A stretch of 64,000 bases of DNA from Ashinkailepas kermadecensis (taxonomy: Eukaryota; Arthropoda; Thecostraca; Neolepadidae), in assembly GCA_034440615.1 (NCBI GenBank), contig JAOTOM010003968.1:62001-126000 (forward strand), in the 5' to 3' direction. Made by a program: the position numbers and the translations under genes. Within the stretch, counting starts at the first letter, position 1; each line of letters opens with the position of its first letter. This document shows, in pieces, positions 45,616-57,875 of the stretch. Under the pieces are notes generated by a model, which was given only the letters and a program-made list of their open reading frames with translations, was not told the origin of the DNA and did not search any database.

Positions 45616-45639
45616 AGCTGGTTTTATCTACCTAATAAA

Positions 45640-46360
45640 AGTCATAAAGTCATAAAGTATTAAGGCTTAATAAGAGCCACAGGGGCCCATCTGGGTTAAG
45701 CCTATCTAGAAAAGGTACTAGGAATGTACATACTCCCACCCCAATCAATCCCTTATCCCAAGTTCCTAGGAAGCTATATATCCCAGCCTATCTAGCACCA
45801 CTCACTTGCTACCGCATAACACCCTCAACAATCACAAGCTCCTCCCATCACACCCATCGTGCCACCATAGACAATCTCATCAGCATCACATCCCGAAGGA
45901 AGGTGCCGAATCCACTGCTAGGCACACCCCACACAAATTCATAAAGCGTTCAGACTTAATAAGAGACTCACTTGCTATTGCATAATACACTCAACAATTA
46001 CAAACTCCTCCCATCATACCCATTGTGCTACCATAGACAATCTCATCAGTATCACATCCCGAAGGAAGGTGCTGAATCCACTGCTAGGTACACCCTATAT
46101 AAAGTTATAAAGCGTTTAGACTTAATACGAGACTCACTTGCTATTGCATAACACACTCAACAATTTCAAACTCCTCTCAACTCCCAACTCCCAACTCCTC
46201 CCTGTCGATCAACCTTCCCTGGAATACAGAAAAACAAGCCCCCTATTCTTATAATGATTGTCTATGCCGTTTTTAAAGATGTTCAGTGTGTTGCTACTGA
46301 CAATGGTTCCTGGCAGCTGGTTCCAGTGTTCCAGTAATATGGTATTAGTGCCCAAGTTAG
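45640..46360 (-). mobile_element. CR1-like LINE 3' end (element F)
   Basis: On the minus strand a decayed RT C-terminus reads LLEHWNQLPGTIVSSNTLNIF, then KNGIDNHYKNRG (46352-46225), the usual CR1 closing block. The 3' UTR follows and contains a 166-bp unit repeated about 2.4 times (starts near 45801, 45967 and 46133 in plus coordinates). It ends with a hairpin at 45663-45703 (AGGCTTAA with TTAAGCCT) and a short TTTATGAC repeat. The same end occurs at 21861. Confidence 0.72.
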
Positions 46361-46394
46361 TGTGACCCAAGCCCAAGTTAGTGTGAGTGCTAAT

Positions 46395-46575
46395 ATGACA
46401 CCACCATCACGAGAAAAGGTGCGTTGTGGCTATCCTGGTTGCAAATTTAATGGCCAGTCAAGATCGTTGAATAGGCATATGAAGGCAAAGCATGCCGGTT
46501 TACCTATCCGGCTGAAAAACACTCGTTTTGGAGGAGGCCGGTGGCAATCATGGCACATTGCTGCAGGAAGTGCAG
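46395..46575 (+). CDS. Putative C2H2 zinc-finger exon
   Basis: ATG at 46395 opens MTPPSREKVRCGYPGCKF, with C-x4-C, then NGQSRSLNRHMKAKH completing a C2H2 finger (C..C, H...H spacing). It is followed by a Gly/Arg-rich stretch (LKNTRFGGGRWQSWHIAAG) and a donor CAG/GTAAGA at 46576. The exon would be 181 nt, phase 1. No later exon or gene identity could be found. The frame is open upstream without another ATG to about 46362. It could be a host transcription factor exon or part of an unknown transposon-derived gene. Confidence 0.4.
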
Positions 46576-48564
46576 GTAAGAGTGAATGTATTTCTACCAA
46601 CCAACATCATGTCTGCAAAATATGGCAATCTTGAAGGTCTTTTGTTCATGTGCAAGCAAAAATACTATGACACCTTGTGCAATTACCCAGCCATATAAAA
46701 CTGTTTGGTGCAGTATTATATGCACAATATTTCTCAGTCCAACATATAATTTCAGGCATTTTGCCACACTCAGACTTGTGGGATCCTTATCATGAAACAA
46801 ATGTTTTGGTTCTTCCAATATGAGCCTTTGGTATTTTAATAACTTCATCTGGTCACTTCCTTGGGTTTGATTTATTTGGATCATCGCCCATGTTTTGTCA
46901 TAAGCATGACTTGTTGCATTGACCAAATTACTTACCAAATACCAAATTATAAATTACTTGAAACCAATACAAAATATGACCTATGAAACTCTGTCCTTGA
47001 TATTGGAGCTATAGTACGAGGGAATTCAATTTGTATTGGCAAATTTAATTTTCAAGAAGTCATTGGATTTGGAGAACAGCATGTTTCAATGCCATGTTTA
47101 TCAGCATGATGAAGATGATGTGACACCACTGATTCCCATCAGAAATGCTTATTTTTAGTTGGAAAGCAAAATAATGTACTATTATTTTTTTATACCTAAC
47201 ATAACCTAGCCTGGTTTACCCTACCTCCTTTTAAATTGTTTCTTCAATGTAGTCACAATTTGTGTGTTCAATAATATAACAATGTTAAGAAACATAACCT
47301 GGCCTTACCTTTTTTCAGAGAAAAAATAGCCCATTTTTGTCTGAAATAAAATAAGCACATTTGCACAATTAAAGCTAGCCTAACCTGTTGTTTTGCTTTG
47401 CTGAGTTAAATATTTGTAAAAGATATTGTGAGCACATTACACCACAATAATACCAATATATTTATGGATACACCCAAAAGATGCAAGATTAGCTTATAGG
47501 GTGTGTTGTAATTTCACATATTAATTAATTATTTGAATTTGTTTTGTATGCATGTTCCAATGGAGACGACAAAGCAAATCAACATGTGCACATGATGAAA
47601 CTGCAAAGTGTACTCACCTAAATCTTTGAGCATGATGGTCAGTTTTTTTGCATTGTCCCAATGGTCTGATTGTTCCTTGCGCCAGACATGCTTGATGTAA
47701 TTGAATTGAAATTGAAGATCATATATAGATTAAATAATTCTTCTTTGTTCCACTTCAGCATCATCGTCGATATTTAGCGCTCGCACACATGCGCACGGGG
47801 TGTTACTGTGAGCCATCAACATGTGACAGCCTAGTGGTGTTCGATATTCTGTAGGTGACAGGCTGACGTTTTTTTCACCTCTGTGCATCCCAAATATTCA
47901 GTAATAGCTGGTGCTTCATATGAACTTTAAATGCCGAATCATAGACTGCTTGCATCCCTGTACTTCGATTACCCTTCTATATATACTGTTGTTCCAGTTG
48001 ACATGATTTTCGGCTTCGGCTATCGATGAGGTCTGCTTGGTTGACAAAATATACGTTGGTAAATACGCCAAAATGAGGGGAAAATATCCAATGAAATATT
48101 AGTGTTGCATGAGATAAATATGTCATCAAGAGTTTCATTTAATATCCAAACTCGGTGAACATTCATGTTCATTTTCAGGGATCGAACTCGCGTTTTTTCC
48201 TCATCTAAGAGTTATGGGTGAGCATGCTTTCCCCTCTCAGCGAACAGCGCATACACGATGCACATAGCATAATTGTAATTAATTCGATTGCAGGAAACGT
48301 TCTTTGCGTAGCGTTTTCGTCACGTTGCAAGAAACGTTCCCATTGCGTCCGTGTTGGATTGTGAAAAGACGCGCCGTGGCGGGCTCTCATGCACGTGCAG
48401 CAGCCGTGCATGTGCAGCGGTGCATTTGCAGTGCAGCTGAGTTGCAGGCGGTGTAGGCGTGTGCACCGGACGGCATACGTCCCAGTACGGGGCGGCGGGG
48501 TGTCATCTGCACAGCTGGCGCTGCCGAGCAGGCTCCTGCGCTCGTCCCGTTGACACGCCAAACA
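46576..48564. other. AT-rich intergenic or intronic DNA
   Basis: If the zinc-finger exon is real this would be its intron. 47190-47390 contains scattered CCTAACC/TAACCTGG words related to degenerate TTAGG. No exon recognised. Confidence 0.45.
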
Positions 48565-48755
48565 GGTGGCGTGACTTAAACAGGTGGCGTGACTACAGGT
48601 GGCATGACTACAGGTGGCGTGACCAAACAGGTGGCGTGACTACAGGTGGCATGACCAAACAGGTGGCGTGACCAGGCAGGTGGCGGATGAAGCAGGTTGC
48701 GTGACTTAAACAGGTAGCGTGGCTAAACAGGCGGCGTGACTTAGCAGGTGACGTG
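48565..48755. repeat. CAGGTGGCGTGAC-type minisatellite
   Basis: Units of 15-20 bp (AAACAGGTGGCGTGACTA, CAGGTGGCATGAC) repeated about ten times with variation. Confidence 0.92.
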
Positions 48756-49527
48756 ACCCGATGCATGGAGTGAGCAGATTAACTGTGCATAAGCTTCTGC
48801 AAGCGCCGCGCACCTGTCCTAATTTGGAACGATGTGGCGCGTACGAAATATTGGTGACGACTGCCGTGACGTCACTGTCGGCCTATGACGTCACATGCCG
48901 GTGCATGGCCTAGGATACCAAAACCGTGCCCAGATCGGTGCCAGATCGAGACGGCGGCCCCGATCGGGGGATTCACACAGGATTGCGGATGGCATCCCTG
49001 ACAACTCGCCCGGAGTCCTCCCGTCTGCCCGAGTGTCACTTTGTGAAATTGTTTTCGTGAGCCAATAACCAATGATGGCCAAAGCTTCATCGATAACTAT
49101 TTTTATCTCCTGCACGCCCAGAGGCCCGATGGCATGGCTGGATTTTGTGATTCTGGATGTGGAGATTAAAGATATCTGTCATCGTATTCGGAGATGATAA
49201 CGTTCTTTCTCTTTGTGACATCGGCAATTTCCTTTTGTGCTTTTCAGTCAGTTTTTGTACATTTATCACAAATGGGTAAGTTAACAGTCATTGTCAAACG
49301 ACACCATTCAAGTATCCAGCACGCAAAAGAAAGGACATCTTTTGCGGAAAATAATGCTCTGGATGAAAAAAAAATATGGAAAATATCCTTCCATTCTGTC
49401 CGATGGTTAGCTTTCGCTCCGATTGATGAGTGTGGGGGGGGCAAGTCAATAATTAAGGGAACCAATGCATTCCCCATAGCGTACACAAAGTGACACCCAG
49501 CTGTATGCGTCCTGCCATCGAAGAGGT
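48756..49527. other. Intergenic DNA, no feature recognised
   Basis: No motif-bearing frame, RNA gene or repeat identified. A plus-strand frame at 49194-49493 is AT-rich and anonymous. Confidence 0.45.
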
Positions 49528-49539
49528 GCTTAAGCTGGT

Positions 49540-49605
49540 CCTAGATAACCACTAGCAGTTCAGGCGCCCTTAAGCCCAAAAAAACAAACAAACAAACAAA
49601 AAAAC
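49540..49605 (+). mobile_element. Ultra-short SINE-3'-end insertion (micro-retroposon 6)
   Basis: 66 bp flanked by GCTTAAGCTGGT (49528-49539) and GCCTAAGCTGGT (49606-49617), 11 of 12 identical. It has CTAGATAACCACTAGCAG, then TTCAGGCGCCCTTAAGCCC and a long (CAAA)n tail. Confidence 0.8.
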
Positions 49606-49617
49606 GCCTAAGCTGGT

Positions 49618-50042
49618 GTGTGACGTGCGCCATTGGTTCGAAGGGCATCTGGGACTCGAATATTTTGAATACTTTTATCTACGAACAGCTGTCGGCAGTG
49701 AACAAACATAAGCGATGTGAAGCGGAGCCAGTGTCAATAGACTGGTAAGTGACTAATTATTCATTGGATACCTCACCATTGTGAAACGGAGCTGGACTGT
49801 TTTGTCTGGTGGCGCCTGCAGCAGCGGTGGTGCAGCAGAGCTGTTTGCCGAGCTGCCGACATCGACCAGCCGGCAGTTTGCGACAGATTCCATCAGGTAA
49901 CGCTGCTCGCGTGCATCGTCAACCCACGCCAACAACTGGTCTGGTTTGGCAGACGGTTGGCAGCTGACTCCGACCCGAGTCAAGGTCACCGCCCGCGCGT
50001 CTACCTGCCAAATGGCACGCAGAGGCAGCCGGCTGTCCGACC
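49618..50042. other. Flank of the 53-bp array
   Basis: No feature recognised. Confidence 0.4.
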
Positions 50043-52015
50043 ATGTCAGGTGCACGGACACCCTGTGTCGCCAGTGGCCGCCCGTACCCAGCCGGCTGTC
50101 AGGTGCACGGACACCCTGTGTCGCCAGTGGCCGCCCATCCCCAGCCGGATGTCAGGTGCACGGACACCCTGTGTCGCCAGTGGCCGCCCGTCCCCAGCCG
50201 GCTGTCAGGTGCACGGACACCCTGTGTCGCCAGTGGCCGCCCGTCCCCAGCCGGCTGTCAGGTGCACGGACACCCTGTGTCGGCAGTGGCCGCCCGTCCC
50301 CAGCCAGCTGTCAGGTGCACGGACACCCTGTGTCGCCAGTGGCCGCCCGTCCCCAGCCGGCTGTCAGGTGCACGGACACCCTGTGTCGGCAGTGGCCGCC
50401 CGCCCGTCCCCAGCCGGCTGTCAGGTGCACGGACACCCTGTGTCGGCAGTGGCCGCCCGTCCCCAGCCGGCTGTCAGGTGCACGGACACCCTGTGTCGCC
50501 AGTGGCCGCCCGTCCCCAGCCGGCTGTCAGGTGCACGGACACCCTGTGTCGCCAGTGGCCGCCCGTCCCCAGCCGGATGTCAGGTGCACGGACACCCTGT
50601 GTCGGCAGTGGCCGCCCGTCCCCAGCCGGCTGTCAGGTGCACGGACACCCTGTGTCGGCAGTGGCCGCCCGTCCCCAGCCGGCTGTCAGGTGCACGGACA
50701 CCCTGTGTCGCCAGTGGCCGCCCGTCCCCAGCCGAGGGCCGCCCGTCCCCAGCCGGCTGTCAGGTGCACGGACACCCTGTGTCGCCAGTGGCCGCCCGTC
50801 CCCAGCCGGCTGTCAGGTGCACGGACACCCTGTGTCGCCAGTGGCCGCCCGTCCCCAGCCGGCTGTCAGGTGCACGGACACCCTGTGTCGCCAGTGGCCG
50901 CCCGTCCCCAGCCGGCTGTCAGGTGCACGGACACCCTGTGTCGCCAGTGGCCGCCCGTCCCCAGCCGGCTGTCAGGTGCACGGACACCCTGTGTCGCCAG
51001 TGGCCGCCCGTCCCCAGCCGGCTGTCAGGTGCACGGACACCCTGTGTCGCCAGTGGCCGCCCGTCCCAGCTCAGGCGCCCGTCCCCAGCCGGCTGTCAGG
51101 TGCACGGACACCCTGTGTCGCCAGTGGCCGCCCGTCCCCAGCCGGCTGTCAGGTGCACGGACACCCTGTGTCGCCAGTGGCCCCGCCCGTCCCCAGCCGG
51201 CTGTCAGGTGCACGGACACCCTTCCCAGGCTTCATGCGGACACCCTGTGTCGCCAGTGGCCGCCCCTCCCCAGCCGGCTGTCAGGTGCACGGACACCCTG
51301 TGTCGCCAGTGGCCGCCCGTCCCCAGCCAGCTGTCAGGTGCACGGACACCCTGTGTCGCCAGTGGCCGCCCGTCCCCAGCCGGATGTCAGGTGCACGGAC
51401 ACCCTGTGTCGGCAGTGGCCGCCCGTCCCCAGCCGGCTGTCAGGTGCACGGACACCCTGTGTCGCCAGTGGCCGCCCATCCCCAGCCGGATGTCAGGTGC
51501 ACGGACACCCTGTGTCGCCAGTGGCCGCCCGTCCCCAGCCGGCTGTCAGGTGCACGGACACCCTGTGTCGCCAGTGGCCGCCCGTCCCCAGCCAGCTGTC
51601 AGGTGCACGGACACCCTGTGTCGCCAGTGGCCGCCCGTCCCCAGCCAGCTGTCAGGTGCACGGACACCCTGTGTCGCCAGTGGCCGCCCGTCCCCAGCCG
51701 GCTGTCAGGTGCACGGACACCCTGTGTCGCCAGTGGCCGCCCGTCCGCGGCCGGCTGTCAGGTGCACGGACACCCTGTGTCGGCAGTGGCCGCCCGTCCC
51801 CAGCCGGCTGTCAGGTGCACGGACACCCTGTGTCGCCAGTGGCCGCCAGTCCCCAGCCGGCTGTCAGGTGCACGGACACCCTGTGTCGCCAGTGGCCGCC
51901 CGTCCCCAGCCGGCTGTCAGGTGCACGGACACCCTGTGTCGCCAGTGGCCGCCCGTCCCCAGCCGGATGTCAGGTGCACGGACACCCTGTGTCGCCAGTG
52001 GCCGCCCATCCCCAG
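50043..52015. repeat. 53-bp minisatellite, about 37 units
   Basis: The unit is CCGTCCCCAGCCGGCTGTCA, GGTGCACGGACACCCTGTGT and CGCCAGTGGCCGC. Units are nearly identical (variants GGATGT, AGCTGT, CGGCAGTGG), with a few partial units near 50395, 50740, 51070 and 51220. Since 53 is not a multiple of three, all three plus frames cycle through the unit and stay open for over 700 codons; these are not genes. Confidence 0.97.
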
Positions 52016-52744
52016 TATTCTCAAATACAGGGACAGTTCTCAAATACATCTTGAGTTGGGTGTTCGATGTAAGAATATGGTGTCAGTAATGAGGAAAGAA
52101 TGTGAGATGGGTGTACTTAGACGTCCATTTTGGTACAAATCAAATGCTAAATCCCAGCTGGAGCTGTTGAATTTGGTTGATGGGAGGGAATATTTTCATG
52201 TGTGAATAAACAAACAGGCAAACATTTTTGTGGATGCAATATCCACAGCTAAGAAAAACTTAATGCATCCTGCACGATCCTATCCCCGAACATTCGCACA
52301 ATTGACGAGTAGCTGCTATAAAGATGTAGAAAAACATATCGGAAGTCGTTTAAGAGAGAGTTGTGCCAGGTGTCAGTTTGCATCCAACTGCAGAAATTTG
52401 AGAACTCTGCCGAGGGGGAGTGCTTATTTTGAGGACGCCATTTCTCCGTAGGGGATCGCCGAAAATCTTGTTGAGTGGGTATTGCGTTTTTCCAGTCGAA
52501 GGGGCGCCACATATCTATGGCGATGGGGACACATGCCCGCAATTGCCCCTGGATCCGCCGCCAGGTAAGCCTGTTCTAGCATGGTGCCCCATGTCTAAGC
52601 ATAATATAAGACACTTTCGTGTATTAATCCGTCCCCATTCACCCCGAGTCCTGTCCCCCTATTGCAAAACATGGAATCCAAAAGAAGATTATTGGATGTA
52701 ATCAATTTATCAACTAGCTCTACAGAAACTATCCACTCCATCAA
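52016..52744. other. Spacer between two related arrays
   Basis: A plus-strand frame at 52230-52451 and a minus frame at 52249-52542 have no known motif. No other feature seen. Confidence 0.45.
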
Positions 52745-53285
52745 CTGTGCTGTGTGCCAGCCCGTCTCCAGCCGACTGTGCTGCGTGCCCACCCGTCCCC
52801 AGCCAACTATGCGTCATGGCTTGGCCGTCCCCAGCCGACTGTGCTGCGTGCCCACCCGTCCCCAGCCAACTATGCGTCATGGCTTGGCCGTCCCCAGCCG
52901 ACTGTGTTGCGTGCCGACCCGTGCCCAGCCGGCTGCCTGTCTCTCCAGTCCGTCCCCAGCCGACTGTGTAGCGTGCCCACCCGTGCCCTGCCGGCTGCCT
53001 GTCTCTCCAGTCCGTCCCCAGCCGACTGTGTAGCGTGCCGACCCGTGCCCTGCCGGCTGCCTGTCTCTTCAGTCCGTCCCCAGCCGACTGTGTAGCGTGC
53101 CCACCCGTGCCCAGCCGGCTGCCTGTCTCTCCAGTCCGTCCCCAGCCGACTGTGTAGCGTGCCCACCCGTGCCCAGCCAACTCTGCGTCATGGCTTGGCC
53201 GTCCCCAGCCGACTGTGTTGCGTGCCGACCCGTGCCCAGCCGGCTGCCTGTCTCTCCAGTCCGTCCCCAGCCGACTGTGCAGCGT
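52745..53285. repeat. 62/63-bp minisatellite related to the 53-bp array
   Basis: Two unit types start with CCGTCCCCAGCCGACTGTG. One continues to GCCAACTATGCGTCATGG (63 bp), the other to CCGGCTGCCTGTCTCTCC (62 bp). The CCGTCCCCAGCCGRCTGT core is also the start of the 53-bp unit at 50-52 kb, so the arrays share an origin. Confidence 0.9.
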
Positions 53286-53444
53286 GTCACAGCCGTCTCG
53301 CCCTCTCCCCTCGTCCACCCTTTGTGCTCCGTCACCGACCTCCAGTCCACCGATCGTCCGCCGTGACCGGTCCACCATCAATCCACCATCAATCCACTGT
53401 TCATGGCAACAGTTTTTCTAGTTTGTGTTTGTTTGTTTTGGTAC

Positions 53445-54052
53445 GCCGGTGAGCAGTCGCCAGATGTTTGGTGTGCCGGTGAGCATCCGCCAGTTGTTTG
53501 GTATGCCGGTTAGCAGCCGCCGGATGTTTGGTATTCCGGTGAGTAGTCGCCAGATGTTCGGTATGCCGGTGAGCAGTCGCCAGGTGTTTGGTATGCCGGT
53601 GAGCAGTCGCCAGATGTTTGATATGCCGTTGAGCAGCCGCCAGATGTTGGGTATTCCGGCGAGCAGCCGCCAGATGTTTGGTACACCGGTTAGCAGCCGC
53701 CAGATGTTTGGTATTCCGGTGAGCAGTCTCCAGATGTTCTGTACGCCGGTGAGCAGCTGCCAGATGTTTGGTATGCCGGTGAGCAGCCGCCAGATGTTTG
53801 GTATGTCGGTGAGCAGTCGCCAGATGTTTGGTACACCGGTGAGCAGCCGCCAGCTGTTTGGTATGCCGGTGAGCAGTCGCCAGATGTTATGTACGCCGGT
53901 GAGCAGCCGCCAGATGTTTGGTACACCGGTGAGCAGTCGCCAGATGTTCTGTACGCCGGTGAGCAGCCGCCAGATGTTTGGTACACCGGTGAGCAGTCGC
54001 CAGATGTTTGGTATGCCGGTGAGCAGTCGCCAGATGTTTGGTATGCCGGTGC
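53445..54052. repeat. 30-bp minisatellite, about 20 units
   Basis: Unit CGCCAGATGTTTGGTATGCC then GGTGAGCAGC, with point variants. Keeps frame on both strands. Confidence 0.96.
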
Positions 54053-54234
54053 GGAGCGGCCCGTGCAGTGGCGTAGAATATCTAACATGGCCGGCCCGGG
54101 TTGGTTGCGTGACAGCGCCGTTTTTAAGGCGACGCCGGCGGGTGTTGAGGCGTGGAGCCGTGTCGGGGCGGATACATCGCACGCCTCAGCTAGTGCACCG
54201 CAGCTATATATAGCCCACTTGGGTTGAATGTGAC

Positions 54235-54445
54235 TTGCTGCGACTGGGTGTGACCTGCAGTTGGGTGTGACCTGTTGAGTGTGGCCTGCAGTTGGGTGTG
54301 ACCTGTTGAATGTGACCCACAGTTGGGTGTGACCTGTTGAGTGTGACCCACAGTTAGGTGTGACCTGTTGAGTGTGGCCAACAGTTGGGTGTGACCTGTT
54401 GAGTGTGGCCCACAGTTGGGTGTGACCTGTTGAGTGTAACGAGGA
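54235..54445. repeat. 31-bp minisatellite
   Basis: About six units of GTGTGACCTGTTGAGTGTGG and CCCACAGTTGG. Confidence 0.94.
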
Positions 54446-54664
54446 CAGTGCCAGCGACGCCACACGTCTATGTGCGCTTGGCCGGGGGGTGTTCACCTGT
54501 GCAGGCTGCTCCAGCTTGGCGCCGTGCAAAACTCCAATTCAGCCCTCAGTTTGACTGCACGGCGGCGTTGCATTCGAATCGGCGCCGTTAAAGTCGAGGG
54601 GAATTTGGCCTGCTTGGCAGCCGTCAGCGCTGTTCTCGATTGGTACGCCCGCTTTCTGTGTCCC

Positions 54665-54703
54665 TGCCGATGTGCGTGCGTGCGTGCGTGCGTGCGTGCG
54701 GGA
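54665..54703. repeat. (TGCG)n microsatellite
   Basis: Eight or so TGCG units in a GC-rich context. Confidence 0.9.
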
Positions 54704-54864
54704 TAGCGACCCGCTGTAGTGACGTATAGAGATTGGAACAATGGTTGCCTTCGTGTGCTGAGAACCTGCACGAGATGTGCCCCAGCATGCCAGTCTGTTA
54801 CCGTGGCTATGTTATCGCCGGTGTTGGCTGTTGGCTGTTGCCTGGCTGCGGGATGCGATGCGTC

Positions 54865-55195
54865 TTACCCAGTACCAGGTCGGCGTCTTACCGAGTACCA
54901 GGTCGGCATCTTACCCAGTACCAGGTCGGCACCTTACCCAGTACCAGGTCGGCACCTTACCCAGTACCAGGTCGGCACCTTACCCAGTACCAGGTCGGCA
55001 CCTTACCCAGTACCAGGTCGGCACCTTACCCAGTACCAGGTCGGCGTCTTACCCAGTACCAGGTCGGCATCTTACCCAGTACCAGGTCGGCATCTTACCC
55101 AGTACCAGGTCGGCACCTTACCCAGTACCAGGTCGGCACCTTACCCAGTACCAGGTCGGCGTCTTACCCAGTACCAGGTCGGCGTCTGGCCGTGT
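54865..55195. repeat. 23-bp minisatellite, about 14 units
   Basis: Unit TTACCCAGTACCAGGTCGGC plus ACC/GTC/ATC. The array is very homogeneous; the last two bases of the unit alternate between three states along it. Confidence 0.97.
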
Positions 55196-55334
55196 CCGTG
55201 CAGGCAGCATCACGCTGGCGGTCGGTGGTCTCTCTTGGCGTGCAGCAGCAGGTGGTGGGGTTGGTGGTGCTCGGCTGGCTAATCCAGCCGTACAGTGGTA
55301 CAGTGGTACAGTGGTCTGCCATTGGTGGTGTCGA

Positions 55335-55445
55335 CTCGGTCGGTACCGACTGTCGTCCTGACACGACCCGTGCCGACTGTACCGGCTGTCGTCCTGACAC
55401 GACCCGTGCCGACTGTCGTCCTGACACGACCCGTGCCGACTGCCT
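55335..55445. repeat. 27-bp repeat
   Basis: TGTCGTCCTGACACGACCCG then TGCCGAC repeated three times, with one short spacer (TGTACCGGC). Confidence 0.9.
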
Positions 55446-56539
55446 GCCTCTGGCCACGTGTTTGGCGATTGACTGACCTATTTCTGGCGGAGCGGCCATC
55501 GACCGGCCACCGTCGATCGGTTCCGACTCGGCCGGTGTTGTCCCCCGGTGGGGGGGGGGGATACCGCTCAGGACTGTTCGGCCGGTCAGTATCACCCTAC
55601 GGGGACAGAAGGGGATTAGCTCAGTGTAGTATGTGGTTCACGCATTGTCGCATTTGGACCATTGGGTCGTGCCCCTACGGTTAGCTGCGAAAAAATTGCA
55701 TTTGTTCCACGAAAAATACATATGACGAACCAGACTGTTTGACCAAACTTGCACGTGCTTTCCGTTTCATGAGCCGATTTTGAAGCACTGTATGCACAAT
55801 CTGCATGAGTAGGTACAGTTTCGAAACGGTCCACTTGAACCGGTGGCGGTCCTTCCAGAGGAGGCCCCCTTCCCCAACTTTACATTTTGCACACTATCTT
55901 CGACCGGGCCCTCGAGTTGAGGCGGCCGTTGAGATGGACGGTTACCGACCTGCCTTCGGCGCTATCTAATAAGCACATCATACCACCGTCAAATTCTGAT
56001 ATACAAACTGTAATATTCTTGATGTTCCAAACATCATGGCTTTCTACTCTAAATGTCATGCACCCGTGATTTGAAAGGGACTAACTAGTTTCCTGCCTAT
56101 TTTTGCTACATGAGTGATAAAATACCTTCTTTTGTATTAATTGTATCTTGTACTGTGATGCATATTTGGCTTATTTTGCAGGTACATACCTAATTACTTT
56201 GGAAATAGTCACATGTATGTAACCTGCCATATAATAAATATATGACACCGGATGGAGAGACATCAGAAATTAATACTTATTTAGAATAGCCATAGATACT
56301 GGCAAAATGGTACGGAAAGAGCAAAATATTACACATGTGGTGCATTTAGTACACAATAAATAGCAGCCCACACACGAATAGTCTGCCTTCCTGCTGCTTC
56401 CTGCGTCACGTTCGTTTTCAGCCGACACTCAGATTACAAGGCTTATTTCGTTGCAACTATAAACTACCTGGCTAATGCAATGCATCAGTCAACCGCGAAT
56501 GCTTACCATGCGCAACAATGAAGTCGAAAAACATCAGAT
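55446..56539. other. Intergenic DNA, no feature recognised
   Basis: GC-rich to about 55700, then AT-rich. A stretch near 55610 (GGGGATTAGCTCAGTGTAG) looks tRNA-like at the D arm but has no matching B box. Confidence 0.45.
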
Positions 56540-56700
56540 ACTATCATCAGACAACCCCCATCAGATAACCCCATCAGATAACCCCATCAGATAACCCCAA
56601 TCAGACAACCCCCATCAGATAACCCCATCAGATAACCCCCATCATATAACCCCCATCAGATAACCCCCATCAGGTAACCCCATCAGATAACCCCCAGCCC
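56540..56700. repeat. 13-bp ATCAGATAACCCC repeat
   Basis: About twelve units of ATCAGATAACCCC with 1-2-bp length variation (CCCC/CCCCC). Confidence 0.94.
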
Positions 56701-56862
56701 ACGCTGGAAACGCATGTCGGTCATTAAACAAGGATGACTCCTCAAACGAATGCGACGTGCAAACAGCTACAAGGACGCGACCATCGGCTGGTGACGTGAT
56801 TCAAGTATATACCGTTAATCCCATGGGCAGCCTTGCTATCAAATACGGTTGTTTGTTGATCA

Positions 56863-57873
56863 ATTGAAATTATGCAGGTATAATTTGAGTTCATGTATAT
56901 TTTTGAAGCACCATTCTGGCAAGCTACATTTAACTGTGTGGACTTACCTTTCCTGCTCCTTTATATCATGACGTCACATACTGATCAACGTCACGAATCC
57001 AGATGGAAGCTTTGGAGGTTTTCTTATTGTTTGGACGTTAATGTTGCACTAATAACACCCTGCAAATAATTGTGGTGGCACAGGTTCAGAATGTTTAAGC
57101 GTCAGAATATATAGCAAGCGAGAAGCGGTCTGTGAAACGATGGCCAAGATGAACATGAATCGCGGTGAGTCATTGAAGCCTATATTGCTAAAACATTTCA
57201 GAGTGAAACGTTTTAAATACACTTACATGAATTACATTCGAAAATCGGCTTACATTAGATCATATTACCTTGTTTTGCGTATTGTTTTAAATTAAAGTGG
57301 CTAAAAAAGTATCATTCGCGGGTTACATTTGCTTTTCAGGAATAAAGTGTTTAAGCGAACGTTGCAGGGGACGAGTGGTCTAGGGGTAAGATGCTCGTCT
57401 CACAATCGAAAGGTTGTGGGTTCGAGTCTCACCTGTCGCTACTCTTCGCCCGCGACCAATCGGCGTGAGAGATTGGCGACGCTACATGACTCAATGGTCG
57501 AGGTGTCGTAAAAACCAATAACCAACCAACCAAGCGAACGTTGCATGGTGGTGGCAGTAGCTTATTCAAGGTAATTATGTAGTTGGTCCTTTGGTTCCCA
57601 TTTATTTGTCCGATATATATGGTGCTGTTCCAAGGTTGGTTTTGCTGTGAATTCGTTCACTGATGATTCAGGACTTTATTTTTATGTTCGGTACGTTACA
57701 GTTAACACCAGATTATCTTAATATCACAGAGTGTAGTGTGAGAACGAAAGCGGAGAAGCAACCAGTTGTACGGCAGATAGTCTGATCATGAAATATGGAT
57801 TGTATTGTATAGGATGTAATGTGAATTTCGAAGAAGGAATAAAATTGAGTGTTTAATTGTGGATCGAGTAGTA
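56863..57873. repeat. Dispersed 0.8-kb segment, copy 2 (with SINE)
   Basis: Homologous to 32600-33422 throughout. Includes the Val-SINE 57367-57531 and its TSD. Differences from copy 1 are scattered substitutions and short indels. Confidence 0.85.
57367..57531 (+). mobile_element. tRNA-Val-like SINE
   Basis: 165 bp, flanked by a perfect 14-bp duplication AAGCGAACGTTGCA at 57353-57366 and 57532-57545. Begins GGGGACGAGTGGTCTAGGGG and ends in CCAACCAACC. The homologous segment at 32.6-33.4 kb shows the empty site. Confidence 0.96.
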
Positions 57874-57875
57874 GT

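Noticed and set aside
50043..52015. CRISPR-like array (regular repeats)
   Set aside because: Units are contiguous with no unique spacers, and the genome is eukaryotic.
49946..52205. Three plus-strand frames of over 700 codons
   Set aside because: A 53-bp repeat cycles through the frames, so the same peptide blocks occur in all three. No start, domain or codon bias supports a gene.
55608..55680. tRNA-like stretch GGGGATTAGCTCAGTGTAG
   Set aside because: No B box or T arm at the right distance, and no cloverleaf could be drawn.
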